From contig CAYNJC010000048.1 of NCBI GenBank assembly GCA_964397565.1, positions 1 through 31,010 on the forward strand: a DNA stretch of 31,010 nt, read 5' to 3'. A program made the translations under genes and the position numbers. This DNA is from JAPLST01 sp964397565 (GTDB lineage: Bacteria; Auribacterota; UBA3054; JAPLST01). The notes under the pieces were generated by a model, which saw only the letters and a program-made list of their open reading frames with translations, was not told where the DNA came from and searched no databases. Positions 1 to 7,735 of this stretch are shown here, piece after piece; the stretch's first letter is position 1, and each line of letters starts with the position of its first letter.

Positions 1-55
1 TCAGCGCCCGCGGCTACAATTGGCATGACACCTAGTAAGCGCATTCATTAGTAAC
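1..55 (-). mobile_element. End of a MITE-like element, inverted copy
   Basis: The reverse complement of this stretch matches bases 8468-8523 with only two mismatches over 56 bases. It ends in the 12-base terminal repeat TTCATTAGTAAC (44-55), which also bounds the complete copy at 8469-8599. The rest of this copy lies left of the window. It ends about 40 bases upstream of the recX start. Confidence 0.75.
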
Positions 56-97
56 ACTTAAAACCTAACACCTTAAACTTAAAACGTAACCACTGCC

Positions 98-475
98 ATG
101 CCCCGCGCCCGCCCGTCCGCATTTGATGCCGCGCTGAAGCTGCTCACTGGCCGCGACTATTCGCAGCCCGAAATGCAGGCGAAACTCGCGCAGCGCCAGT
201 ACGAGCCGGACGAAATCGCTGCCGCGCTCGAAAATCTTGCGCGCTACGGCTACATCCAGCAGACCGGCGCAGATCGCGCCCAACTCGAACGCATGGCGAC
301 CGCATATCTAACCAAGCGCGCAACACGCACGCGCGCCGCAGCGGGCGCCGCATTAACTGCCAGTGCCTTGCACGCGCTCGAGGCCTTCCTCTTGCGCAAA
401 GGTTTCGACCCCGACCTCGTCGCTGCGCATCTCACCGCCCGTGCAGAAACCCGGACGGGGATCAGTGATCAGTAA
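98..475 (+). CDS. recX: RecX family regulatory protein, short form
   Basis: RecX binds RecA filaments and modulates recombination and the SOS response. The 125-residue protein opens with a typical RecX first helical repeat (residues about 10-52: ALKLLTGRDYSQPEMQAKL, then a GYI turn) and ends with a helical unit (about 93-110, FLLRKGFDPDLVAAHL) like the third repeat of E. coli RecX. The middle repeat, which normally follows GYI with a DxxFA-type segment, seems to be missing, so the protein is shorter than the usual 150-plus residues. The last few residues (GISDQ) are encoded by a direct-repeat tract. No Shine-Dalgarno is visible before the ATG. RecA is not in the window. The family call is fairly safe; function of such a short form is uncertain. 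Confidence 0.7.
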   Translation: MPRARPSAFDAALKLLTGRDYSQPEMQAKLAQRQYEPDEIAAALENLARYGYIQQTGADRAQLERMATAYLTKRATRTRAAAGAALTASALHALEAFLLRKGFDPDLVAAHLTARAETRTGISDQ

Positions 476-488
476 TCAGTGATCAGTG
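460..488 (+). repeat. GATCAGT direct-repeat tract at the recX 3' end
   Basis: Four near-tandem copies of (G)ATCAGT(G/A) cover the recX stop codon. The tract supplies the last codons and the TAA. It looks like simple-sequence expansion or the trace of an insertion. Confidence 0.7.
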
Positions 489-546
489 CTGAAAGAGTGC
501 TGGCTTTGCCAGCTAAGGCAACGGCCAGTCCCGCCATCGGCGTGGA

Positions 547-616
547 TGGGAGCCGCCTCCGTGCGGCGGATGCTGCACTTTCAATGTGGGAGCCGCTGTC
601 ATGCGGCGAATGCTGC
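547..616 (+). repeat. Tandem pair of 30-base hairpin repeats
   Basis: Bases 547-576 and 587-616 are two copies spaced 40 bases apart. Each has the stem GCCGC/GCGGC, flanked by TGGGA on the left and ATGCTGC on the right. The five mismatches fall mainly in the loop, and the stems are kept. Together with the elements at 676-731 and 1074-1098 this accounts for much of the 732-base spacer 476-1207. I see no credible gene there; open frames on both strands lack start context and family resemblance. Confidence 0.65.
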
Positions 617-675
617 TGCGGCGCTGGCTCGTTGCAATTTTCTCACGGCGAAAGAATTTCCGGCTGCCGGCTGCC

Positions 676-731
676 GAAGGGAACGCGGGTCACCCGACCC
701 GCTGAAGGTACCGCCGAACTCCCGTTCGGCG
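676..731 (+). repeat. Two-hairpin repeat element, copy 1
   Basis: The order is GAAGGGAACGC, hairpin 1 (685-691 with 696-702, GCGGGTC/GACCCGC), linker CTGAAGGTA, then hairpin 2 (712-719 with 724-731, loop TCCC). The same order, linkers and TCCC loop recur at 14692-14757, but both stems have different sequences there. Pairing is thus kept while sequence changes. Confidence 0.65.
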
Positions 732-1073
732 TGCCGGCGCCGGCGAATCGTATCCCAATCCATACCGCCGTTGGCGGATTGCCAGCGCCAGGCGCCGCGG
801 ACATGAATGGCGTCGCCGTCTCCATGACTGCGCTGCATCCGCGCCGTTGGCGGGATCCACGCCAAGGCGGGACTCCAAGCAGCTCCACGCAGCGCGGAAC
901 GCCGTGCCGCAGCGACATCAGCGCAGAGACCCCTGCAATCCCGCTGTTGGTGGGTCAGGCGGGGAGGCATTCGGTCGGCACATTTCGCACATGGCGCACA
1001 CAGTAGCCTGTTGAATGCTGGTTGCGTGGCAGGCCGGAACAACGGCTGCGTGGCGACATGCCTGCTGAACTAC

Positions 1074-1098
1074 AAATTCGTTCGCCGCGAACGAATTT
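1074..1098 (+). repeat. AAATTCGTTCG palindrome, copy 1
   Basis: A perfect inverted repeat with 11-base arms AAATTCGTTCG/CGAACGAATTT and a CCG loop, ending ten bases before the -35 box of the gntR promoter. Related copies are at 6288-6337 and 7589-7609. Confidence 0.7.
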
Positions 1099-1108
1099 CC
1101 TTTCCCTC

Positions 1109-1182
1109 TTGACAACCGCGTGCCACCATGCTATACTGTGTGCAATGCGTATGGTATAATACCATACAGTATGCACAGTATA
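1109..1182 (+). promoter_or_regulatory. Strong sigma-70 promoter with large dyad operator for gntR-ABC operon
   Basis: TTGACA (1109-1114), a 17-base spacer and TATACT (1132-1137). A 19-base palindrome GTATGGTAT-A-ATACCATAC (1149-1167) lies just downstream. It is nested in outer arms TATACTGTG (1132-1140) and CACAGTATA (1174-1182), so the dyad spans the -10 box and the start site. YtrA-type GntR regulators usually repress their own operon, so autoregulation is the likely reading. Confidence 0.85.
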
Positions 1183-1207
1183 ACCGCAGTACCCGCGCCG
1201 GGCCGCC

Positions 1208-1600
1208 ATGTATATCCGCATTGATCCCCATTCCGGCGAGCCGCTCTCGAAGCAGCTCAAGGAACGCCTGCAATATCTGATCGTCCGCGGCGCGCTCGCG
1301 CCCGGCGACCAGATTGACTCCGTCCGCGCGCTGGCCGAGAAAACCGGCGTCAATCCCACCACGGTCGCCAAAGTCTTTATGCAACTGCAGATGGAAGGCT
1401 ATCTGGTGATGCGCCCGGGCGCCGGTGCCTTTGTCGCACCCAAGCCGCCGGCGTACACCGCCGGCGAGAAAAAACGCCGGCTGCGCGAGGCGCTCCGCCC
1501 GGCCCTCGTGGAAGCGCGCTTCCTGGGCATGGATGCCGACGATATTGTTGCCGTTGTGCACGATGAACTCACCAAACTCGCGGGAGATGCTCATGACTGA
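1208..1600 (+). CDS. GntR family transcriptional regulator, YtrA subfamily
   Basis: A 130-residue DNA-binding repressor. The N-terminal winged helix-turn-helix (about residues 10-77) shows the GntR signature: PLSKQLKERLQYLIVRGAL, then LAPGDQIDSVRALAEKTGVN, then the wing GYLVMRPGAGAFV. The C-terminal part is only about 50 residues, as in YtrA types that lack a large effector domain. Such regulators nearly always head ABC transporter operons, as here: the stop overlaps the next ATG (ATGACTGA). The promoter and 51-base dyad just upstream support autorepression. The inducer is unknown; YtrA relatives respond to cell-envelope antibiotics. The ATG at 1208 is the only good start; no clear Shine-Dalgarno. 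Confidence 0.9.
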   Translation: MYIRIDPHSGEPLSKQLKERLQYLIVRGALAPGDQIDSVRALAEKTGVNPTTVAKVFMQLQMEGYLVMRPGAGAFVAPKPPAYTAGEKKRRLREALRPALVEARFLGMDADDIVAVVHDELTKLAGDAHD

Positions 1601-2468
1601 TGCGTCCTTGATTGTCGCCGACAGACTCACCTGCCGCTTCGGCGCCACCCTCGCCGTGGATCAACTTTCACTGCAGGTGCCGCCGGGCAGTATCACCGGC
1701 CTGCTTGGCCCGAATGGCGCGGGCAAGACGACGACCTTGCGGATGTTGCTCGGCCTGCAGCCGCCGGAATCGGGCAGCGCCTGTGTGCTGGGTTGCCCCA
1801 GCACACGGCTGACACCGGCGGTCAAGGCGCGGATTGGCTATGTACCCGAACAGGATGGGCTGTACGCATGGCTGCGCGTGCGCAGCATGCTCGAAACCCA
1901 CGGGCGCTTCTATCCGCGCTACACGTCCGCACACGGCCTGGAATTGCTGCGGCGCTTCGAGCTGCCGCCCGAACAATTGATCAGCCGCCTGTCGAAGGGC
2001 ATGCGCCGGCGTTTGAGCGTCGTCATGGCTTTGGCGGTGCTGCCGGATGTGCTGATTCTGGACGAGCCGGCCGAGGGCTTCGACCCGGCCGCCCGCCGTA
2101 TCTTGCTTGACGAGCTGGCCGCGTTCGTGCGCGACGGTTCACGTTCTGTGTTGCTTTCAACCCACATTCTGGGTGATGTCGAGCGCGCGGCCGACCGCAT
2201 TGCCATTCTGTGCGGCAGCCGCCTGCTCCTGCACGACGAACTCGATAATCTGCGCGAGCGCTGCAAAGTGCTGGTCTTCGATCAACCGCCCGACCGCGCC
2301 GCCGTGGCCAAGGTCTTCTCCGTTCTTTCGTGGGCCACGCAGTCGGGCACAACCGAAGTGGTCGTCAGCAATTTTCACGAAGACCACGGCTTGCCCGTGC
2401 GTGAAGTCTATCCGATGAATCTTGAGGACATCTTCATTCACCTAGTGCGCAAGGAAGGTGCCGCATGA
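1593..2468 (+). CDS. ABC transporter ATP-binding protein
   Basis: A 291-residue ATPase subunit of an ABC-2-like exporter, expected at the inner membrane face. Visible motifs are Walker A GPNGAGKT (39-46), Q-loop Q87 (IGYVPEQDG), signature LSKGM (133-137), Walker B VLILDE (153-158) with the D-loop after it, and H-loop H191 (LSTHI). The 90 residues after the H-loop form the usual C-terminal extension of the YtrB/CcmA-like group. I chose ATG 1593 because GGGAGA lies five bases upstream and it overlaps the gntR stop by eight bases, the usual coupling. The 3' end overlaps the membrane subunit by ATGA. The substrate cannot be told from the sequence. Confidence 0.9.
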   Translation: MTDASLIVADRLTCRFGATLAVDQLSLQVPPGSITGLLGPNGAGKTTTLRMLLGLQPPESGSACVLGCPSTRLTPAVKARIGYVPEQDGLYAWLRVRSMLETHGRFYPRYTSAHGLELLRRFELPPEQLISRLSKGMRRRLSVVMALAVLPDVLILDEPAEGFDPAARRILLDELAAFVRDGSRSVLLSTHILGDVERAADRIAILCGSRLLLHDELDNLRERCKVLVFDQPPDRAAVAKVFSVLSWATQSGTTEVVVSNFHEDHGLPVREVYPMNLEDIFIHLVRKEGAA

Positions 2469-3181
2469 ACCCGCGCCTGCCCTTGGTACTGTGTCTGGTG
2501 CGCGTGCACCTTGAAAAAATCGCGTGGAGCATCATCGTCGGCCTTTTGGCGGTGGGCCTGTTCTCCGTGGCTTCTCCTTGGAGACCGATCAATGTGATTA
2601 TCACCATCATCACTTTGGGCCTAACGGCTTCCATTTATTGGCCGCACGGAATGCGGGCACAAGCCGAGTATGAGGCGACTCTGCCGGTCGGCCGCGCACT
2701 GGCAAATGCCGCGCGGGTGTTGGCATTGCTATGCGCCGTGCTCCTGATTGTCGGCTGTTGGGGAGGGTGCTATTACAATGGAAACTTAGTGCGTGCGGCA
2801 CACTGGTTGGGCGAGCATCTGAGAAAGCCAAATATATTCGCACACTATTATGAGCAATGCCGCGAAATGTTCGAACTGAATTGGCGCATGCCCGGATATC
2901 AAAAAAACACCGGCTTTGCCGTTCGCACGACGCTTTGTCTTGCATGGTACAGTGCACTGGGCCTAGCCGTCGTGCTGAAGCTCACGCGCTGGTGGCGCGT
3001 CGCCGCCGGTGTGATTATCATGGTCGTTGGTATTGTGGCGTGGCTATGGGGCAGCAATCCCACGCGTCCGAGTGCTGCTGACTTACTGGCATATCGAATG
3101 TACGTCCAGACAATTATTGCAAACGTTATGCTGAATGCAATTTTAATTGGTCTGCTGGTGTTCCCGCGCCGGGTGCGGTGA
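2465..3181 (+). CDS. Predicted ABC transporter membrane subunit
   Basis: A 238-residue protein with about five or six hydrophobic segments (near residues 22-36, 43-58, 85-105, 155-175, 180-196 and 215-233). There is a polar loop at about 110-150 and a basic C-terminus (FPRRVR). The start overlaps the ATPase stop by four bases (ATGA), so the two are translationally coupled, and the gene order gntR-ATPase-membrane protein is that of YtrABC-like operons. I recognise no family motif, so the permease role rests on context and topology. ABC-2 permeases often have six segments. It could pair with the large membrane protein at 3580. Confidence 0.65.
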   Translation: MNPRLPLVLCLVRVHLEKIAWSIIVGLLAVGLFSVASPWRPINVIITIITLGLTASIYWPHGMRAQAEYEATLPVGRALANAARVLALLCAVLLIVGCWGGCYYNGNLVRAAHWLGEHLRKPNIFAHYYEQCREMFELNWRMPGYQKNTGFAVRTTLCLAWYSALGLAVVLKLTRWWRVAAGVIIMVVGIVAWLWGSNPTRPSAADLLAYRMYVQTIIANVMLNAILIGLLVFPRRVR

Positions 3182-3579
3182 TAGTAACCGGCTCACAATA
3201 ATATAGACGATAGTATATGTGCAATGATGCTCCGTGCGCGCCTATTTCAATGTTGTGCCTTTCCGGCTCCCCACCGATCCCGCCGGCGGCGGAATCGCGA
3301 GTGTCTCTGCATTCTCCCTGGCGGTGTCTACGCCGTACCGCCAACGGCGGTAGAGTACCCCGGCTTGGCGGGGGGGGAGGGATTTTGCAGAAGAAGGAAA
3401 CGGCAACGGCAGCAAAATCTCCCACCGCGCAAAATGCGCGGCACCCCCTTTACAAAAGGGGGACTACAGAAAAGGCCGGCATCTCGTTACTCAATCTTAT
3501 TCACCCACGATCCCGTCAACGGCGGGATCGTGGGGGTCTTCAGAAATGGTAGTTCTAATATGAGACGGTTGAAAACGTT
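3182..3579. repeat. Spacer with REP-like hairpins
   Basis: No credible gene in these 398 bases. There are two strong hairpins: TACCGCC-AAC-GGCGGTA (3336-3352) and a 12-base-pair stem CCCACGATCCCG/CGGGATCGTGGG with a 7-base loop (3504-3534). The first is the inverse of the CCGCC-GTT-GGCGG motif seen at 765-777 and 14710-14724. A run of eight or nine G lies near 3370. The second hairpin lies about 45 bases before the next start and lacks a T-run, so it is not a standard terminator. I see no convincing promoter for the next gene. Confidence 0.6.
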
Positions 3580-6234
3580 ATGAAAAACCTTCTTCGCTTT
3601 TGTCGCGTGCCGTTCGGTCTGCTGGTGCTGGCGCAGTGCTTGATTGGCTGCATCCTCTCGCTGTTGCCGCACTACAACACCACGCGCAATATGTTGTTGT
3701 TCGTGGTATTGCCGTACGCGGGCATGGGCGCAACGCTCTGGTTGACGCACCGGCTGGTTGGCTTGGTCGGCCTGCGGCGCGAGCAAGTGGCTGCGCGCTT
3801 TCCCGGCCCGCGCTGGCAGCTCGAAGTGCTGCGCGTGCTGCTGCCGCTGGTGTGCGCATTGCTGCCGCCGTTGTTTCTGGTGGCGTGGGCTGACAGCGGC
3901 GCGTACTGGGCCGTGCAGCGCGCGTGGCATGGCGCGCCGCTGCTGCCGTACGCGGCGCGCTACACTGCCTGCATGTTTTTGCCATGCGTGCTGGGCGCGT
4001 GGACGGCCACGACCATCTTCTTGAGCGGCATTGCCTTGGTGAACAGTTATGCACGCTCAAATCAAATCGGCTGGGTCGGTCAATTCATGTTGCTGGCAGC
4101 CGGCGCGGTTGCCTTCGGCGCGTCGCTGCTTTTGTTTACACTTTTCAACGTGTATGCCCTCAACCCGCGGGTGATCAGCGGGTTGGCGTTGTGGCCGGCG
4201 TGCGTGCTGGTGTATGCGCTCGTGCTGCGGCCGCAGCGGCCGGCGTCACTGCGGCTGGGCGCCATGCTGCGCTATGTCATTTTTGTGGCGCTGGGCATCA
4301 TGGTTGTGCCGGCCCTGGCAGACAAGCTGTTGTCGATTAAGTTCGATTGGTGGCACGTTGGCTTGATGCTGGTGCTCGCGGTTGTGAGCTGGTATCGGTT
4401 GGGCTGGCTGGCGGCGCTGCTGGCGTTGCCGTGCGGGCTGAATGTGTGGTGGGCGCTGGGCTGGCTGCTGTGTCTGCCGGATAGCGTCATGGTTCTGTGT
4501 GCAGCCTGTGATGCGCGCACGCATTCATGGCGGGCGCGTTGCCCGCGGTGTGCCACACCACTGCGCTATAGCATCCTGACGCCGTTGCCACGTGGGCTTG
4601 GCCGCGTCAGGCTCTCGGCGGTGATCGCGGGGATTGTCGTTCTCGGCGTGATCCGTTGTCTCATTCCTTCCGTCACCGTCACCATTTCCACGGGCGAACC
4701 GTTACCGCGCCGCGTGCACCTGCGCTGCCTGGCAGCCTATCCGATGACCAATATCGTCATAGCGCTGAAGCAGCGCGTTGTGGGCGCCAATCAAGTCACG
4801 CTGGCCGGCAGTGATTTTCCACAACTGCGCCGGCGCGACTGGTGGTTGCGGCCGTTTGGCGCGCTGGAGTTTTTCTGCAATGGCATGTGGCTGCAAAGCG
4901 AGATCAGCACGACGGACCGCTCTGGCGCGCTCGACGTGTTCTGCTATGTGCGGCCACCGTATGTCATTGATACCGCGCGCCAGATGCGCAAGAACCTTCT
5001 GCTTGCGGACGATGCATGGTCGCGCGCCACGCATGCTCCTGTCACGACTAACGAAACGGTCTTGGTCGAGTTGCTGGTGAATTGCTGCAATGAGGCCAAC
5101 CTGCATCTTAGCGCACGCGTGCAAACCTTGTTCAGCAATTACTGGTCTGCCCTGCCGGCCCGCGAGCAATCTGCGCGAGCAGCATTCTATTTCACACACT
5201 GGTGTGGCGCCGTCAGAAAATTCTCCTTGGGAGGATCAGGATCCGGCGGCGTGCGCAGTGACGCCGTGGTGCCAACCGCCATCATGCGCGCCGCGCCAAA
5301 CAATGCCTTTGTCACCAGGTGTCCCTCGTGGAACATTTTCCAGCAATCCTGGCCCGCGCAAATGGTGCAGGCGGCCCTCAGCCCCTTTGCACAGAAGCTT
5401 GTGTGCGGACAGACATTGGGCAGCAGCGTGCCCGCCGGCCAACACCTGACCCAATGGTACCTGCGGCGACATCCCGCCGAGATAGCACAAGCTCTCCGCC
5501 TTGGGATGATCTTTACCACACGCCCCCTTGATTACGCCGCGGCTCTGTCACCATTACTGCCGGCGTGTCGGCGCGCGGCGGCGCAAACGTCAGAGCATGC
5601 CCGTGGTTACGCTGCTGTTTTCAGCACGTATTGTCTGGTGCGCGGGCTGAGCTCCGCACCGTTGTCGGCGGATGATGAAGCGCTCCTGCTAAGGTTTTCC
5701 GCCGCCACCAACAAATTCGCGTTGTGGCCGCTATTGGTTGGTTTGGACAGCCCGATTGTGTGGGATGTAATCCAACGCCAGGGCTGGCCTGGTTCCATCG
5801 AGCGACTGTACCAGTGCGAGTCGGTCTGGCCGCCGCAATTCACCGCCACCAATATCGCGACGTGCCTGCGTGCGCTGGCGGCCACGCCGCCCAAGCCTGC
5901 TGATATTGAATGGCTGGTGGCGGTGCTGTGTCATTGGCCGGCGAGCGATGCCACGCTGGCGGCATTTCTGCAACCAAGCATTGAGTTCGCACTCGACGCC
6001 GCGCTGCGCTGCGGTGGCGTCAATCGCGACACCGTCGTGCGCACGCTCGTGCAACAGGCCTGCCGGCAAGGAGACGCGAAGATCTCCGCCGTGGCCAAGG
6101 ATATTTATGAGACGCCACATGCTGACGCGGTTGCCTGTCTCGATCTGCTCGCGGCGGCAAGCAACAACACGTTGCACGAAACCATTGTGCGCTATCGCGC
6201 TGAGCTGGCCGCGCTGCAGGATGAGCTGCGCTGA
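3580..6234 (+). CDS. Large polytopic membrane protein with zinc ribbon, unknown function
   Basis: I do not recognise this 884-residue protein. The first 300 residues hold about eight to ten transmembrane segments, starting at residues 12-29. A zinc-ribbon-like motif C307-x2-C310-x10-C321-x2-C324 (CAAC...CPRC) follows, then another membrane span near 340-362. The remaining roughly 520 residues are mostly hydrophilic and probably lie outside the cytoplasm, with alpha-helical, Leu/Ala-rich stretches (about 690-884) that recall helical-repeat folds. It is on the same strand as the gntR-ABC operon, 398 bases after it, so it may be an associated component, but the spacer with hairpins makes cotranscription uncertain. 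No clear Shine-Dalgarno. Composition matches its neighbours. Confidence 0.75.
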   Translation: MKNLLRFCRVPFGLLVLAQCLIGCILSLLPHYNTTRNMLLFVVLPYAGMGATLWLTHRLVGLVGLRREQVAARFPGPRWQLEVLRVLLPLVCALLPPLFLVAWADSGAYWAVQRAWHGAPLLPYAARYTACMFLPCVLGAWTATTIFLSGIALVNSYARSNQIGWVGQFMLLAAGAVAFGASLLLFTLFNVYALNPRVISGLALWPACVLVYALVLRPQRPASLRLGAMLRYVIFVALGIMVVPALADKLLSIKFDWWHVGLMLVLAVVSWYRLGWLAALLALPCGLNVWWALGWLLCLPDSVMVLCAACDARTHSWRARCPRCATPLRYSILTPLPRGLGRVRLSAVIAGIVVLGVIRCLIPSVTVTISTGEPLPRRVHLRCLAAYPMTNIVIALKQRVVGANQVTLAGSDFPQLRRRDWWLRPFGALEFFCNGMWLQSEISTTDRSGALDVFCYVRPPYVIDTARQMRKNLLLADDAWSRATHAPVTTNETVLVELLVNCCNEANLHLSARVQTLFSNYWSALPAREQSARAAFYFTHWCGAVRKFSLGGSGSGGVRSDAVVPTAIMRAAPNNAFVTRCPSWNIFQQSWPAQMVQAALSPFAQKLVCGQTLGSSVPAGQHLTQWYLRRHPAEIAQALRLGMIFTTRPLDYAAALSPLLPACRRAAAQTSEHARGYAAVFSTYCLVRGLSSAPLSADDEALLLRFSAATNKFALWPLLVGLDSPIVWDVIQRQGWPGSIERLYQCESVWPPQFTATNIATCLRALAATPPKPADIEWLVAVLCHWPASDATLAAFLQPSIEFALDAALRCGGVNRDTVVRTLVQQACRQGDAKISAVAKDIYETPHADAVACLDLLAAASNNTLHETIVRYRAELAALQDELR

Positions 6235-6236
6235 AA

Positions 6237-6337
6237 CGGGAAGAATGGAAGCGTGGAAGGCTGGAAGCGTGGGATGATGACCCTTATAAATTCGTTCGCT
6301 GTGGACGAATTTCCTCCAACGTGGCGAACGAATTTCC
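6237..6337 (+). repeat. GGAAG-rich repeat plus AAATTCGTTCG palindromes
   Basis: Directly after the stop comes a degenerate purine-rich repeat (units like GGAAGAATGGAAGCGT, 6237-6275) that recurs at 16206-16262 and, inverted, at 22187-22227. Then AAATTCGT (6288-6295) pairs with ACGAATTT (6305-6312), and a half-copy CGAACGAATTTCC (6325-6337) follows. The second part belongs to the family at 1074-1098. The repeats fill the gap between two convergent genes. Confidence 0.65.
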
Positions 6338-6344
6338 TTCAATC

Positions 6345-7496
6345 TCACGGATAGCGCCCGTGCGTGTCCGGCAGCAGGTCAACCACATACACCGCGCCAT
6401 TGCCCAGTTCGATGCGCAGCGCTGCCGGGCCGGCTGGTATGCTCGGCAGCACGACCTGCAGTTGCAGTTGCGGCGGGGCCTTGGTCGTGATTTTCAGGAG
6501 CGCCTTGGTGCGATCCGGATTGGTCACGCGATTCTTGCCGTTCTTCCAGGCCGCAGCCGGAAATGTCTGAATCAGTGTGGCGCCGAGCCGGACGCGCGCA
6601 TCGCCGGCCGCCGCGCCGGTGGCGCTGTCGAGATAAGCCTTGAGCGTGCATTTGCGCGACGCGGCTTTCAGCACGGCCTGCACACCGACGAGATAGCGAT
6701 TCGACGCGAGCGCGCCGCCGGCTTCGTACGCCAACGTGTCGCACAAGAACGGCAGAAACGCGCCGGTGGCGGCGCGGCTGCCGCGCGCCTTTGGATGCGA
6801 GTCGCGCGTGCAATAGCGTGGCAGCAACGCATTGGCATTGCGCGTGGCGCTGGCGGGCATTGCCAGCATGTCGAACAAATCAAACACGGCCAGATTGCGC
6901 AAGCCGGTCGTGGCGCGATACTCAGCCACATACTCGTTGCGTAGCCAATTGTGAAATGCGCGGCAGCGCGCGGCATTGGCTGGATCATAGCCATCACCGC
7001 GCTTGACCGGCGGCGCGGTCACGGCGATGAACAGCGTGTTGCTGCGCGTCGCGAAGGCATTGGTCAGACTGAGATAGGCGGCTTTGTGATTCCAGGTGGA
7101 ATGCGTGTCGTTGGTCGGGTCGCCGGGCGCGACGCCATCTTCATAAATGACGCTGTTCGGAAAACACGATTTGAACATGACGATGCGATTTGATTCGCCG
7201 GCGGTGCAGTCCCACGCCAGCGTCGCGGCCATGGTGTGATTGAACCACCAATACCAATGGCACACATCGGTGTAGTCACCGAGCGGATTCAGACCAAACG
7301 CATTCGGGCCGCCGACCGCGTCACCATAGGTGGCATCATTAACTTGGTAGCCAAGGGCAGTGAGTTGTGCGGCCAGTTCACCGGCATTGAGCCAGCCATC
7401 GCCGACGGAATGATGAATAAACAGAAAATTGGTCGCACCCGCGCAGGAAACTGCCAGCAGCAGGGCAAGGGCAAAGGAGCATCGGCGCGCGTTCAT
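6345..7496 (-). CDS. Exported SGNH-like hydrolase family protein
   Basis: A 383-residue exported protein. The N-terminus MNARRCSFALALLLAVSCAG is a signal peptide; cleavage could follow CAGA, and the Cys at 18 makes a lipoprotein possible but the lipobox is poor. The mature part begins FLFIHHSVGDGW, with the HHS block (28-30) that stands at the start of a group of GDSL/SGNH-like proteins. It also has FKSCFPNS (108-115) and a late RDSHP block (D232, H234) resembling the Asp-x-x-His end of SGNH enzymes. The last 110 residues look like a separate beta-rich domain. I chose the internal ATG at 7496 because GGAG lies five to six bases upstream and it directly precedes the signal peptide. Esterase or deacylase activity is a family inference; the substrate is unknown. 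Confidence 0.7.
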   Translation of the reverse strand: MNARRCSFALALLLAVSCAGATNFLFIHHSVGDGWLNAGELAAQLTALGYQVNDATYGDAVGGPNAFGLNPLGDYTDVCHWYWWFNHTMAATLAWDCTAGESNRIVMFKSCFPNSVIYEDGVAPGDPTNDTHSTWNHKAAYLSLTNAFATRSNTLFIAVTAPPVKRGDGYDPANAARCRAFHNWLRNEYVAEYRATTGLRNLAVFDLFDMLAMPASATRNANALLPRYCTRDSHPKARGSRAATGAFLPFLCDTLAYEAGGALASNRYLVGVQAVLKAASRKCTLKAYLDSATGAAAGDARVRLGATLIQTFPAAAWKNGKNRVTNPDRTKALLKITTKAPPQLQLQVVLPSIPAGPAALRIELGNGAVYVVDLLPDTHGRYP

Positions 7497-7530
7497 GGCA
7501 ACTCCGTGGAGTTGATTAGTAACCATTAGT

Positions 7531-7560
7531 AGTGTAGCACAATGTGCGCATGCGGGTCAA
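7531..7560 (-). promoter_or_regulatory. Promoter of the SGNH-like gene
   Basis: On the minus strand: TTGACC (7560-7555), an 18-base spacer and TACACT (7536-7531) preceded by TGC, an extended -10. The leader would be about 28 bases. The -35 box overlaps the hairpin repeat at 7558-7580. Confidence 0.7.
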
Positions 7561-7580
7561 TCGACAGACAATGTCGATTG
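7558..7580 (+). repeat. CGACA/TGTCG hairpin repeat
   Basis: Perfect arms CAATCGACA and TGTCGATTG around GACAA. TGTCGATTG also ends the copies at 21927-21950 and 26509-26532. A partial AATTCGT palindrome follows at 7589-7609. Confidence 0.65.
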
Positions 7581-7620
7581 TGGAAGAAATTCGTCTGCCG
7601 CAAACGAATGCGCTGCCGAT

Positions 7621-7649
7621 TTGCGCTTGTCGCGCAAGTATGCTATACT
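7621..7649 (+). promoter_or_regulatory. Promoter of the PEP-CTERM gene at 7736
   Basis: TTGCGC (7621-7626), a 17-base spacer and TATACT (7644-7649) with an upstream TGC giving an extended -10. The leader would be roughly 80 bases. Confidence 0.65.
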
Positions 7650-7735
7650 ATGGCAACGAGACGGTTGCCTCAGACGCGTATCTCGTTCCACTGCATCTGC
7701 GACACCGCCGTAACGCATCACGCGGGAGAAGCATC

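Noticed and set aside
479..1042. Open frames of 91-175 residues on both strands in the recX-gntR spacer
   Set aside because: They overlap hairpin repeats, lack ribosome sites, and their translations are Arg/Ala/Pro-rich shadows without any family motif.
3504..3534. Intrinsic terminator after the ABC membrane subunit
   Set aside because: The 12-base-pair stem is strong, but no T-run follows on either strand, and it is over 300 bases after the stop.
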